Shown piece by piece: positions 1 to 6,103 of a DNA stretch of 13,347 nt (position 1 is the stretch's first letter; each line of letters starts with the position of its first letter). The notes below the pieces were generated by a model, which made no database searches, was not told where the DNA came from, and saw only the letters and a list, made by a program, of their open reading frames with translations. This stretch comes from Streptomyces sp. NRRL WC-3742 (GTDB lineage Bacteria > Actinomycetota > Actinomycetes > Streptomycetales > Streptomycetaceae), in NCBI RefSeq assembly GCF_000720635.1, contig NZ_JOCF01000126.1:1-13347 (forward strand). Reading direction: 5' to 3'. A program made the position numbers and the translations under genes.

Positions 1-99
1 GAAGCTGATGAAGCTGGCATGGGACGCGGTGGGCACCGAGTTCGGCGGCCGCTGGGAGCTGTACGAGATGAACTACGCCGGCAACCACGAGCAGATCCG
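1..99 (+). repeat. Left arm of an exact 99-bp terminal inverted repeat
   Basis: Bases 1-99 are identical to the reverse complement of 13249-13347; base 100 is the first difference. The repeat lies inside the HpaB-family coding sequence in both places. It reflects a recent duplication or gene conversion of the oxygenase gene, and probably also the point where an assembly broke. Confidence 0.95.
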
Positions 100-271
100 G
101 GTCGACGCCGTCCTCGCCCAGCGGGCCACCGGGCGCTTCGACCGGTACCGGGAGCTGGTGGACACCTGCCTGTCCGAGTACGACGAGAACGGCTGGACGG
201 TGCCGGACCTGATCAACCCCACCGACACCACCGTCATCGGCACCGGCGGGGCGGCGAACGCGGCTCGCTGA
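1..271 (+). CDS. HpaB-family FADH2-dependent monooxygenase, C-terminal fragment (left copy)
   Basis: The reading frame is open from the left edge (codons begin at base 2) and stops with TGA at 269-271, so only the last ~89 residues are present. [29 protein letters not shown] and [13 protein letters not shown] match the C-terminus of the 4-hydroxyphenylacetate 3-hydroxylase (HpaB/PvcC) family, the oxygenase component of two-component flavin monooxygenases that hydroxylate phenol-like rings with FADH2 supplied by a reductase. The ATG at 8 is an internal methionine, not a start. A second copy of this end lies on the other strand at the right edge and is almost identical except over about 18 codons (bases 100-153). 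No reductase gene follows here; the HpaC-like gene is next to the other copy. A hairpin terminator follows the stop and the next gene is convergent. Whether the full gene is intact cannot be seen. Confidence 0.85.
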   Translation, partial: KLMKLAWDAVGTEFGGRWELYEMNYAGNHEQIRVDAVLAQRATGRFDRYRELVDTCLSEYDENGWTVPDLINPTDTTVIGTGGAANAAR

Positions 272-285
272 GTCCCGGGCGCGGA

Positions 286-317
286 GCGAGCCGGACGGCA
301 CCTGCCGTCCGGCTCGC
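286..317 (+). terminator. Hairpin terminator after the left HpaB-family gene
   Basis: Perfect 15-bp arms (286-300 and 303-317) begin 15 bases after the stop codon. The hairpin is very GC-rich and is followed by a short T-containing stretch (AGTGTTTCC). It is a plausible terminator on the + strand and may act on both strands between convergent genes. Confidence 0.7.
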
Positions 318-348
318 AGTGTTTCCACGGACGGGCACAGAAGAAGAG

Positions 349-383
349 CCTGCCCGCCGGATCGGGGGTGTCCGGCAGGCAGG
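349..383 (-). terminator. Hairpin terminator after the SIP gene
   Basis: Arms of 13 bases (349-361 and 371-383) pair with one mismatch around a 9-base loop, 21 bases beyond the SIP stop codon on the - strand. On that strand the stem is followed by CTCTTCTTCTG, a pyrimidine-rich tail. Together with 286-317 it insulates the convergent genes. Confidence 0.6.
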
Positions 384-404
384 CGATCAGGGGGAACGGG
401 CGCG

Positions 405-1094
405 CTACGAGGGGCTGTTCCAGTAGCCCTTGGCGAAGACGTTGTCCGCCGCGACGCCGTACGAGGGCAGCAGCTTGCGCAGCCGGGCGGCGACCCGGCT
501 CTCGGTGAGCACGTAGGCGCGGCCGAGGCCCTCGGGCGGGGTGAACGCGTCGAGCTCCCGCTCCAGCAGGTCGGGCGTCCCGGCCGGGCGGGAGCCCCGG
601 TGCAGCCAGCGCGGCGTGCGGGCCGACAGCGGGAGCTGGTCGAACCGGTCGGTGACCTCGATGAACGCGTAGGTGTCGACCTCCGGGCCGAGCGCCTCGA
701 CCAGGGCGGTGACGGCCGGCAGCGATGCCTCGTCGCCGAGGAACAGGTGCCAGTCGGCCGGGCGGAGCTCGAGCTTTCCGCGCGGGCCGACGAACTCCAT
801 GGCGGACCCGGGCCGGGCGCCGTCCGCCCAGCGGCTGCCCGGCCCGTGGCCGTGCAGGAACACGTCGACGTCGATCTCGCCGGTGGCCGGCCGGGACTGC
901 CGGATGGTGTAGCGGCGCTTGACCCGGCGGCCGTCGTCGTCGAGGAACAGCTCGATGTCCCGGGCGGGCCCTATGTCGACGCCGACCAGGGACTCGGCGC
1001 TCGCCGTCACCCGCGTCATGCGGGGGGTGAGCTGCTCCACCGCGGTCACGATGGCGGTGCGGACGTCGCGCTTGGGACGCAGGGAGGAGAACAT
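405..1094 (-). CDS. Siderophore-interacting protein (SIP) family FAD-dependent reductase
   Basis: 229-residue protein of the NADPH-dependent ferric-siderophore reductase (ViuB/SIP) family, which reduces chelated Fe(III) in the cytoplasm so that iron is released. The N-terminal FAD domain has RYTIR at 61-65 and GPGSRWA at 84-90. The SIP nucleotide-binding domain has GDEASLPA at 120-127, and the family C-terminal signature KGYW is at 222-225. I chose ATG at 1094 because GGAG lies 5 bases upstream. An in-frame TTG at 1148 overlaps the exporter stop but has no Shine-Dalgarno sequence; it would add 18 residues. The gene directly follows the MFS exporter and is probably cotranscribed. In this cluster the substrate could be a ferric hydroxytropolone (inference); an ordinary siderophore is the alternative. 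Confidence 0.88.
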   Translation of the reverse strand: MFSSLRPKRDVRTAIVTAVEQLTPRMTRVTASAESLVGVDIGPARDIELFLDDDGRRVKRRYTIRQSRPATGEIDVDVFLHGHGPGSRWADGARPGSAMEFVGPRGKLELRPADWHLFLGDEASLPAVTALVEALGPEVDTYAFIEVTDRFDQLPLSARTPRWLHRGSRPAGTPDLLERELDAFTPPEGLGRAYVLTESRVAARLRKLLPSYGVAADNVFAKGYWNSPS

Positions 1095-1144
1095 GGTCGC
1101 TCCGGTTTCGCAGTGGGCTGATGAGGTACGGGGCTCTGGGGAGG

Positions 1145-2668
1145 TCAACTCGGGGACGCGGGCTGGGACTTGGGCTCCCTGAACCAGGTGGTCACCAGTA
1201 GGCCGGCGACCAGCACCACCACCGCCACTATCCGGTACCCGATGGTCAGCGCGTGGGTGAAGGAGTCGACCACCCGCAGGTGTTCCTCGACCCCGAGCGC
1301 CTCGGAGTCCCTGATCGCCTGGGCGGAGGAGTGTGAACCCTTCAGGGCGTCGGGCAGCGAGGTACTGAACCGCGCGTTGAGCACTGTGCCGACGATGGCC
1401 ACGCCGAGGGCGCTGCCGAGCTCACGGGTGGAGCTGTTGATGCCGGAGCCCAGGCCCGCCTGGGTGGGCGGCAGGGAGCCCATGATCCCCATGGAGAGCG
1501 GCGGCGCGGTGAGGCCCGCGCCCGCCGCCATGATCAGCAGGTACAGGGCGTACAGCGGGTACGGCGTGTGCCGGTCGGCGAGCGAGAGCAGCGCGAGGCC
1601 GACGGTCACGCTCCCGATGCCCGCGGCGACCACCGGCCGGGCGCCGAAGCGCTTGGCGAGACCGATGCTGCGCCGGGAGACCAGCAGCATGCCGGCGGCG
1701 AGCGGCAGGATGCCCAGGCCCGTGGCGAGCGGCGAGAAGTCCTTCACGTACTGCAGGTACTGGGCGTTGACGAAGAACAGGGCGAACATCCCGAAGAACG
1801 TCACGCCGATGCCCAGCGCGCCGGAGCGGATCTTCGGCAGCTTGAACAACCGCGGGTCGAGCAGCGGGTGTTCGCGCTTCAGCTCGTACAGGACGAAGGC
1901 GACGAGCAGCACCACCGCCGCGGCGAAGCCCACCAGGACCGGGGCCGAGGCCCAGCCCTCGCCCGGGCCCTCGATGATGGCGTACAGCAGGGAGAGGAAC
2001 CCGCCGATCAGCAGGGCGGCGCCCACCGGGTCCTGGCTGACCTGCCGGACGGGGGTGATCGGCACTGCGGCGCGCACCAGCAGCAGCAGGGCCAGGGCGA
2101 TCGGGGCCGAGGCCCAGAACAGCGACTGCCACGGCAGGTACTGGAGCACCGCGCCGCCGCCCAGGTTGCCGACCACGCCGCCGAGGCCGGTCATGGCGGT
2201 CCAGGAGGCGATGGCCTGTGGCCGCTCCGCCGGCGGGAAGACGTTGACGATCACCGAGAGGGTGGCGGGCAGTACCAGGGCCGCGCCGATGCCCATCACC
2301 GCGCGGCCGGCGATCAGCAGGGTGCTGCCCGTGCTCACGGCCGAGACCACGGAACCGAGGACGAAGACCGCCAGGCCCGAGGACAGGGCCCTCCGGTGGC
2401 CGAAGTGGTCGCCGAAGACCCCGGCGGGGATCAGCAGGCCGGCGAAGACGATCACGTAGGAGTCGACGATCCAGAGCAGTTCGGAGGAGGACGGATGGAG
2501 GCCGCTGTCGCCGATCTTCGGGATGGCCAGATTGATCGCGGCGACCATTCCGACCACCAGGACGACACAGGCGCACAGGAGGGCGAGTATCTGCCGGCGC
2601 CGGTCGTGGCCGCCGCCGGGTGCGGGCGGGGCGGTCGTCGGTGCGGCCGTTCCGCGGATTTCGGGCAT
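1145..2668 (-). CDS. MFS drug/metabolite exporter, DHA2 (14-TM) family
   Basis: 507-residue membrane protein with a short hydrophilic Pro/Ala/Gly-rich N-terminus (about 25 residues) and then many hydrophobic segments, the length expected of 14-helix proton-driven drug:H+ antiporters (EmrB/QacA type). Motif A appears as GVFGDHFGHRRA at 83-94 between helices 2 and 3. A motif-C-like antiporter segment GLGGVVGNLGGG follows helix 4-5. It is the first gene of a two-gene - strand unit with the SIP reductase, divergent from the LysR gene, an arrangement typical of a regulator controlling its exporter. The start ATG is preceded by only a weak purine run (AGAGAG); an unusually long leader of about 137 bases separates it from the predicted promoter. 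Likely role: export of the cluster product and self-resistance (inference from position). Confidence 0.92.
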   Translation of the reverse strand: MPEIRGTAAPTTAPPAPGGGHDRRRQILALLCACVVLVVGMVAAINLAIPKIGDSGLHPSSSELLWIVDSYVIVFAGLLIPAGVFGDHFGHRRALSSGLAVFVLGSVVSAVSTGSTLLIAGRAVMGIGAALVLPATLSVIVNVFPPAERPQAIASWTAMTGLGGVVGNLGGGAVLQYLPWQSLFWASAPIALALLLLVRAAVPITPVRQVSQDPVGAALLIGGFLSLLYAIIEGPGEGWASAPVLVGFAAAVVLLVAFVLYELKREHPLLDPRLFKLPKIRSGALGIGVTFFGMFALFFVNAQYLQYVKDFSPLATGLGILPLAAGMLLVSRRSIGLAKRFGARPVVAAGIGSVTVGLALLSLADRHTPYPLYALYLLIMAAGAGLTAPPLSMGIMGSLPPTQAGLGSGINSSTRELGSALGVAIVGTVLNARFSTSLPDALKGSHSSAQAIRDSEALGVEEHLRVVDSFTHALTIGYRIVAVVVLVAGLLVTTWFREPKSQPASPS

Positions 2669-2686
2669 GGCTGGTCCACGCTCTCT

Positions 2687-2716
2687 GCGAAGGGGTTGCG
2701 AAGGGGTTGCGAAGGG
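2687..2716. repeat. Three tandem 11-base units in the exporter leader
   Basis: GCGAAGGGGTT occurs at 2687-2697 and 2698-2708 and again, truncated to GCGAAGGG, at 2709-2716. On the transcribed strand these are AACCCCTTCGC units just upstream of the exporter start codon. One-turn spacing (11 bp) suggests repeated binding of one factor on the same DNA face, or slippage; no function is shown. Confidence 0.6.
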
Positions 2717-2727
2717 ATCGGGGCAGG

Positions 2728-2744
2728 GACCACGTGGTCACGTG
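2728..2744. promoter_or_regulatory. Operator-like palindromes, CACGTG pair
   Basis: GACCACGTGGTC (2728-2739) is a perfect 12-bp palindrome and a second CACGTG follows at 2739-2744. This lies in the transcribed leader of the exporter, 60-76 bases before its start codon. It looks like a repressor site, for example for a TetR-type protein, but which protein binds is unknown. Confidence 0.45.
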
Positions 2745-2763
2745 AGGCGGTCGGGCCTGTGGG

Positions 2764-2778
2764 GTGACGAAGCGTCAC
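2764..2778. promoter_or_regulatory. Small dyad GTGACG-AAG-CGTCAC in the exporter leader
   Basis: Perfect 6-bp arms around 3 bases. On the - strand RNA this could form a compact hairpin (loop CTT) near the 5' end of the exporter transcript; it could also be a DNA operator. Confidence 0.4.
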
Positions 2779-2811
2779 CTCCGTGCCGGCGGCTCCGACC
2801 GGGCACTTCCC

Positions 2812-2840
2812 AGACTAGGAAGCGGCGGGATGACACTCAA
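2812..2840 (-). promoter_or_regulatory. Predicted sigma-70-type promoter of the exporter-SIP unit
   Basis: On the - strand TTGAGT (2840-2835) and TAGTCT (2817-2812) are separated by exactly 17 bases, a good match to a housekeeping-type promoter. Predicted start of transcription is near 2805, giving a leader of about 137 bases. The -35 box overlaps the AT-rich dyad at 2837-2867. Confidence 0.6.
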
Positions 2841-2867
2841 CTGCACATATCAAAAGGAATAGTTGAT
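2837..2867. promoter_or_regulatory. AT-rich dyad, candidate LysR-type binding site
   Basis: TCAACT (2837-2842) and AGTTGA (2861-2866) form an inverted repeat with 18 bases between. Nested within it ATCAA (2849-2853) and TTGAT (2863-2867) form a second, with 9 bases between. The region is strikingly AT-rich for this DNA, lies between the divergent exporter and LysR genes, and overlaps the exporter -35 box. This is where a LysR-type regulator usually binds; binding itself is inferred. Confidence 0.5.
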
Positions 2868-2941
2868 TTGAGCGCAAAGACGCAGGTCAGAGAGGTGCTG
2901 TTGCCAAAAGGATCTAGTTTCCCTCTGGTAGCTTGCCTTTC

Positions 2942-3853
2942 ATGCAACCATCAGGTCTTGACCTCAACCTGTTGATAGCGCTCGACGTACTGATGGAAGA
3001 GGGCAGTGTCACGGGGGCCGCCCTGCGGCTGCACGTGTCCGTCCCGGCGATGAGTCGCACGCTCGGCCGCATCCGCAGGATGCTGGGCGATCCCGTGCTC
3101 GTCCGGGCCGGTCAGGAGATGGTGCCGACGCCCAGAGCGCTGGCCCTCCGTACCCGGGTGCACGCGCTGGTGGAGGAGGCTCTGGAGATCCTCCACCACG
3201 ACAGCAGTCCCGATCTGGCCACGCTGAGCAGGTCGTTCACCCTGATCGCGCACGACGAGATCGTGCACGCGGTCGGCGCCCGACTGATGGCACGGGTGCG
3301 GGACCAGGCACCGCTGGTCTCGCTGCGGCTGCTCGCCGAGGCGCCCTCGGACACGCTCGGGCTGCGGCACGGCGAGGTGGCGCTGGAGATCGGGGTGATC
3401 GGCCACACCCAGCCCGAGAGCAGGGTGGAGCCGCTGATGAGCGACCGGCTCGTGGGCGTGGTGCGGCCCGGACACCCGCTGTCCGAGGGAAGGGTGACGC
3501 CGCGTCGGTTCGCCTCCGCCCGCCATCTGGTGGTCTCGCGGCGCGGCCGGCTCAAGGGCCCGGTGGACGACCAGCTGGCCGAGCTGGGGCTCGTACGGAC
3601 GGTGGTGGCCTCGGCGCCGACCTTCGCCGCCGCGCTGTTCGTGGTGCGCGACGCCGACGTGGTCGTCATGGTCCCGGAGAAGCTGTGCCGCGAGGCGGTG
3701 CGCGCGCTCGGGCTGACCTCCTTCCCCATCCCCGCCGAGATGCCGCCCATCGAGATCTCCCAGGCATGGCACCCCCGCCTGGACGCGGACGGCGCGCACG
3801 CCTGGCTGCGCGGCTGCGTGCGCGACGTCATGGCCCAGTACCGACAGGACTAG
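2942..3853 (+). CDS. LysR-family transcriptional regulator
   Basis: 303-residue LysR-type regulator. The winged HTH occupies about residues 5-64: LDLNLLIALDVLMEEGSVTGA followed by PAMSRTLGRIRRMLGDPVLVR, and then VPTPRA, all typical of the family. The rest is the two-lobed effector-binding domain. ATG at 2942 gives the standard N-terminus; TTG at 2933 in frame is possible. Neither has a clear Shine-Dalgarno sequence, so translation may be leaderless or weak. It is divergent from the MFS exporter-SIP unit and most likely controls it, responding to the cluster product or an aromatic intermediate (inference). Its stop codon lies inside a dispersed repeat (3850-3877). Confidence 0.92.
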   Translation: MQPSGLDLNLLIALDVLMEEGSVTGAALRLHVSVPAMSRTLGRIRRMLGDPVLVRAGQEMVPTPRALALRTRVHALVEEALEILHHDSSPDLATLSRSFTLIAHDEIVHAVGARLMARVRDQAPLVSLRLLAEAPSDTLGLRHGEVALEIGVIGHTQPESRVEPLMSDRLVGVVRPGHPLSEGRVTPRRFASARHLVVSRRGRLKGPVDDQLAELGLVRTVVASAPTFAAALFVVRDADVVVMVPEKLCREAVRALGLTSFPIPAEMPPIEISQAWHPRLDADGAHAWLRGCVRDVMAQYRQD

Positions 3854-3877
3854 GCCGCGTCTTTCGGATTACGCCGG
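3850..3877 (+). repeat. Dispersed repeat, copy A
   Basis: The stretch starting CTAGGCCGCGTCTTTCGGAT matches two other places in the window: 5269-5294 (same strand) and 7022-7046 (opposite strand). It begins at the last codon and stop of the LysR gene. The spread between genes suggests remnants of insertion-sequence ends or a small non-autonomous element; no transposase is present. Confidence 0.55.
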
Positions 3878-3926
3878 GCGGTCGCCGCCGGGGCACGCAC
3901 CTCGACGGCTTCTCGTCGGTCACCAA

Positions 3927-3960
3927 TGTCCCCCAGCCTTCGGCCGGGAGGTGCCCCCAC
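3927..3960. repeat. Streptomyces-type intergenic repeat with small hairpin
   Basis: The stretch beginning TGTCCCCCAGCCTTCGGCC and ending GGGAGGTGCCCCCAC resembles, from memory, a short palindromic unit very common between genes in Streptomyces genomes. Locally CCC-A-GCC-TTC-GGC-C-GGG can fold. It lies between the LysR and TetR genes and supports a Streptomyces origin. Confidence 0.5.
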
Positions 3961-3978
3961 CGCAGTGGCTCGGAGGGG

Positions 3979-4007
3979 TTGATGAGACATGACGGTCCGT
4001 CTAGGCT
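3979..4007 (+). promoter_or_regulatory. Predicted tetR promoter with operator-like dyad in the spacer
   Basis: TTGATG (3979-3984) and TAGGCT (4002-4007) are 17 bases apart, and the ATG of the TetR gene is 40 bases downstream of the -10 box. The spacer holds the dyad GACGG-T-CCGTC (3991-4001), a position where TetR-type proteins commonly repress their own promoter. Self-regulation is inferred. Confidence 0.55.
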
Positions 4008-4046
4008 CTGAAACGGGCACCACCGAAGGATCGGGGAGGTTCCGAC

Positions 4047-4676
4047 ATGCAGAAGACCGCACCGACCCCGTCCCAGGGCGTGGTCAGCCGGACCGGGCCC
4101 AGACGCAGCGAGAGCATCCGACTCGCGGTGATCAACGCCGCGGACGACCTGTTGGTCGAGCGCGGCTTCACCGCGCTGACCATTGAGAGCATCGCCGGGC
4201 GCGCCGGCGTCGCCAAGCAGACCATCTACCGGTGGTGGAAGTCGAAGGTGGACATCCTCGTCGAGGCCCTGGACGACGACGCCCGGGACGCCCTGCGCTG
4301 GGAGCCGGGTACGGGAGACGCCCGGCAGGACCTGGAGGCCCACCTCCTACGGGTGGCCGCCTTCCTGGAGGAGCCGGCGGGCCGGGTGCTGCACGCCCTG
4401 CTGAGCCACGCCCAGCTCGATGCGGAGGAGGCGGAGAGGTTCGGACAGGGGTTCCTGGCCGCGCAACGGGAGCGGGACGTCGAGGGGCTGCGGGAGATCC
4501 TGTACTGCGATCTCGGTCACCGCGTCGACCGGGTCACCGCGGAACGCTTTCTGGACGTCCTCTTCGGCCCGCTGCACTATCGGCGGCTCACTTTCCGTGA
4601 ATCCGCGGACGTGGAACTGGTGAGAGCCACCGTGCGACTGGTCCATGAATTGGCCGTGGAAAGCGCACGGCCCTGA
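4047..4676 (+). CDS. TetR/AcrR-family transcriptional regulator
   Basis: 209-residue protein. The N-terminal TetR DNA-binding domain spans about residues 21-70, with the HTH LTIESIAGRAGVAKQTIYRWW at 44-64 and the typical K-S-K that starts helix 4. The remaining helical part would be the ligand-binding and dimerisation domain. GGGGAGG (4033-4039) is a strong Shine-Dalgarno sequence 7 bases before the ATG. It has its own predicted promoter and is followed by a long palindrome shared with the convergent LuxR-type gene. It probably acts as a local repressor whose ligand could be a cluster intermediate; neither target nor ligand can be read from sequence. Confidence 0.92.
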   Translation: MQKTAPTPSQGVVSRTGPRRSESIRLAVINAADDLLVERGFTALTIESIAGRAGVAKQTIYRWWKSKVDILVEALDDDARDALRWEPGTGDARQDLEAHLLRVAAFLEEPAGRVLHALLSHAQLDAEEAERFGQGFLAAQRERDVEGLREILYCDLGHRVDRVTAERFLDVLFGPLHYRRLTFRESADVELVRATVRLVHELAVESARP

Positions 4677-4748
4677 TTCCCCTTCTTCGCGGCCGGCGCC
4701 GTTATTCCCGGGCCGCTGTTTACGTCGTGCTCAATTGTGGTTGAATCA

Positions 4749-4804
4749 CGCAATGATTCGGGGGCGTATTCCGCGATCACGGAATACGCCCCCGAATCAT
4801 TGCG
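4749..4804. terminator. Perfect 25-bp-arm palindrome, bidirectional terminator
   Basis: Arms 4749-4773 and 4780-4804 are perfectly complementary around a 6-base centre (CGATCA). It lies between the convergent TetR and LuxR-type genes, 72 bases after one stop and 18 after the other. There is no T-tract on either side, as is common for strong hairpin terminators in high-GC actinomycetes. Confidence 0.75.
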
Positions 4805-4822
4805 CCAAAGCGCCCCCGCCCG

Positions 4823-5056
4823 CTACGTCACGCTGATGTAGCCGACTCTGATTCCCTGGACGACGGCCTCGGTGCGCGAGGCCGCGCCGAGCTTGATGAA
4901 GATCGAGTGCAGGTGGACCTTGACCGTGCACTCGGAGATCCCCAGTGCACGCCCGACCATGCGGTTGGAGAACCCCTCCTTGATGCCGTTGAGCACCTCG
5001 CGCTCTCGCGGAGTCAGCGCGGAGGCCGCTCTCCCGTGATGTGAGTTTCCTACCAT
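4823..5056 (-). CDS. Stand-alone LuxR-type (GerE) HTH regulator, 77 residues
   Basis: Small protein consisting almost only of a LuxR-type DNA-binding domain: LTPREREVLNGIKEGFSN at 14-31, then the recognition segment ISECTVKVHLHSIFIKLG at 40-57. There is no receiver or ligand-binding domain; only about 13 residues precede the HTH. The ATG at 5056 has GGGGGGAAA a suitable distance upstream, and the frame is not continued by a sensible N-terminal domain. Short solo-HTH proteins of this type occur in actinomycete clusters as activators or may be remnants of a longer response regulator; start site and HTH quality argue for a functional small protein. Target unknown. Confidence 0.82.
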   Translation of the reverse strand: MVGNSHHGRAASALTPREREVLNGIKEGFSNRMVGRALGISECTVKVHLHSIFIKLGAASRTEAVVQGIRVGYISVT

Positions 5057-5268
5057 GCGATTTCCCCCCTAAATGACATGGACGCCCAGGCGGTGTCGAA
5101 GGTTCCCGTGGGCGCGCGCCCGGCCGAGCGGCTCCCGGGATTAGCACCATAGACAATTTCGCCTTGCCATTCGGAGTCTACACGTCTAGTGGTACGACAA
5201 GAAACTAAATGTTGCCTCGATCACAAAGGCATGCCTGAGAGCGGAGCCGACCGCTCCGAATGAGTCAC
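5057..5268. other. Non-coding upstream region of the LuxR-type gene
   Basis: No protein-coding gene is convincing here. The part from about 5140 to 5225 is clearly more AT-rich than its surroundings, as expected for a promoter of the - strand LuxR-type gene, but I could not identify convincing -35/-10 boxes. Small dyads are present: AGGCATGCCT (5227-5236) and CGGAGC-CGACC-GCTCCG downstream of it. Confidence 0.4.
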
Positions 5269-5294
5269 GAGGTCGTGTCTTTCGGTCATGGCAT
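5269..5294 (+). repeat. Dispersed repeat, copy C
   Basis: GAGGTCGTGTCTTTCGGTCA matches the core GGCCG(T/C)GTCTTTCGGAT of copies A and B, with one base missing. It lies in the intergenic space downstream of the prephenate dehydratase gene. Confidence 0.5.
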
Positions 5295-5323
5295 AAATAC
5301 GCGAAGTATAAGGACGTGAAAAA

Positions 5324-5361
5324 GGGAGCGGCCGCACGGGGAATCCCGTGCGGCCGCTCCC
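5324..5361 (-). terminator. Rho-independent terminator of the hotdog-dehydratase unit
   Basis: Perfect 17-bp arms (5324-5340 and 5345-5361) with loop GAAT, starting 15 bases beyond the dehydratase stop. On the - strand the stem is followed directly by five T residues, the classic intrinsic terminator form. Confidence 0.85.
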
Positions 5362-5376
5362 GGGGCGGGCCCGGCG

Positions 5377-6102
5377 TCAGTCGCCGCGCCCAGGGTCGCT
5401 CCGGCCGCCGCCCTCGCCGGTCTCCATGGATGTCCCGTCGCTCCGACCGGACGGGTGGAGGCCCTCACAGTCGCCGTCCAGCCCGGGGGCGTCCGGCCGC
5501 GCCAGCAGCAGGAAGTGGGTCACCGCCTCCGGATGGTCCTGGAGGCCGGTGGCCGCCGCGACCAGTCCGTACCGCTGGGCCGCGAACTCCCCGGCCAGCG
5601 CCGCGTCGTGGCGTCCGTCGCGGACCAGCCGGGCGGCTTCCGCGTTCGACCGTGCGGCCACCCAGCGCGCCCGCGGCAGGTGCGCGGCCAGCCAGGCGGC
5701 GACCTGCGGGCGCGCGTGCGGGTGGCCGGAGACCGTGCGGACCTCGCCCAGCGAAGTGCTCGGGCGGACCAGCAGGGCGAACTCGATGCTGAGCACGACC
5801 TCCCGCACCACGGCCAGCCGCGGCCCCTCCGCGATCGCGCGCAGGGTGTCCGGCACGAACCCGGCCACGGAGTTGTGCATCGGCAGCATGGCCGCGTCCA
5901 CGGCCTCCGACCGGACCATCGCCAGGGCCTCACCCGCCGTCGCGGCCTGCACCACCTGCGCGGCGGCGGCCTGGGGGACGGTGTAGAGCGCCTGCTCGGT
6001 GAAGGTGCCCTCCGGGCCCAGGTAGGTGAACCGCGGCTGCCGGTGCGAGGTCGCGGCTCCGGCGGCGCGGTCCACCCCCAGGTCGGGCATGAGCGTTCTC
6101 AT
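5377..6102 (-). CDS. pheA: Prephenate dehydratase-like protein without ACT domain
   Basis: 241-residue protein matching the catalytic domain of prephenate dehydratase, which converts prephenate to phenylpyruvate. Seen: LGPEGTFTEQA at 28-38, the segment LPMHNSVAGFVPDTL at 73-87, SGHPHARPQVAAWL, and the C-terminal GLQDHPEAVTHFLLL at 186-200. Two signature motifs are altered: the usual PxENS is PMHNS (His76) and the usual TRF is THF (195-197; the threonine is kept). The ACT domain that binds phenylalanine is missing; after residue 200 there is only a Gly/Asp/Ser-rich tail of about 41 residues. The ATG at 6102 follows the hotdog gene stop with one base between (TGAGATG), so translation is coupled. 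Likely role: feedback-free phenylpyruvate supply to the divergent oxoacid dehydrogenase. Alternative: a variant prephenate enzyme such as a BacA-like decarboxylase, less likely because the PDT frame is well kept. Confidence 0.82.
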   Translation of the reverse strand: MRTLMPDLGVDRAAGAATSHRQPRFTYLGPEGTFTEQALYTVPQAAAAQVVQAATAGEALAMVRSEAVDAAMLPMHNSVAGFVPDTLRAIAEGPRLAVVREVVLSIEFALLVRPSTSLGEVRTVSGHPHARPQVAAWLAAHLPRARWVAARSNAEAARLVRDGRHDAALAGEFAAQRYGLVAAATGLQDHPEAVTHFLLLARPDAPGLDGDCEGLHPSGRSDGTSMETGEGGGRSDPGRGD

Positions 6103-6103
6103 C

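Noticed and set aside
1095..1148. TTG start at 1148 for the SIP protein, overlapping the exporter stop
   Set aside because: The overlap is attractive for coupling, but there is no Shine-Dalgarno sequence. The extra residues are not part of the SIP family core, and ATG at 1094 has GGAG at good spacing. Kept as an alternative only.
600..2767. Long + strand reading frames opposite the SIP and exporter genes, up to 429 codons
   Set aside because: They are opposite-strand shadows of high-GC genes: low-complexity Arg/Pro/Gly/Ala products without domains, while the - strand frames give clear SIP and MFS proteins.
2901..2934. A promoter TTGCCA ... TAGTTT or TAGCTT for the LysR gene
   Set aside because: Spacings of 8 and 22 bases are outside the useful range; no confident LysR promoter could be assigned.
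5260..5319. Small + strand ORF of 19 codons starting ATGAGTCACGAG
   Set aside because: No Shine-Dalgarno sequence, no recognisable product, and it overlaps a dispersed repeat.
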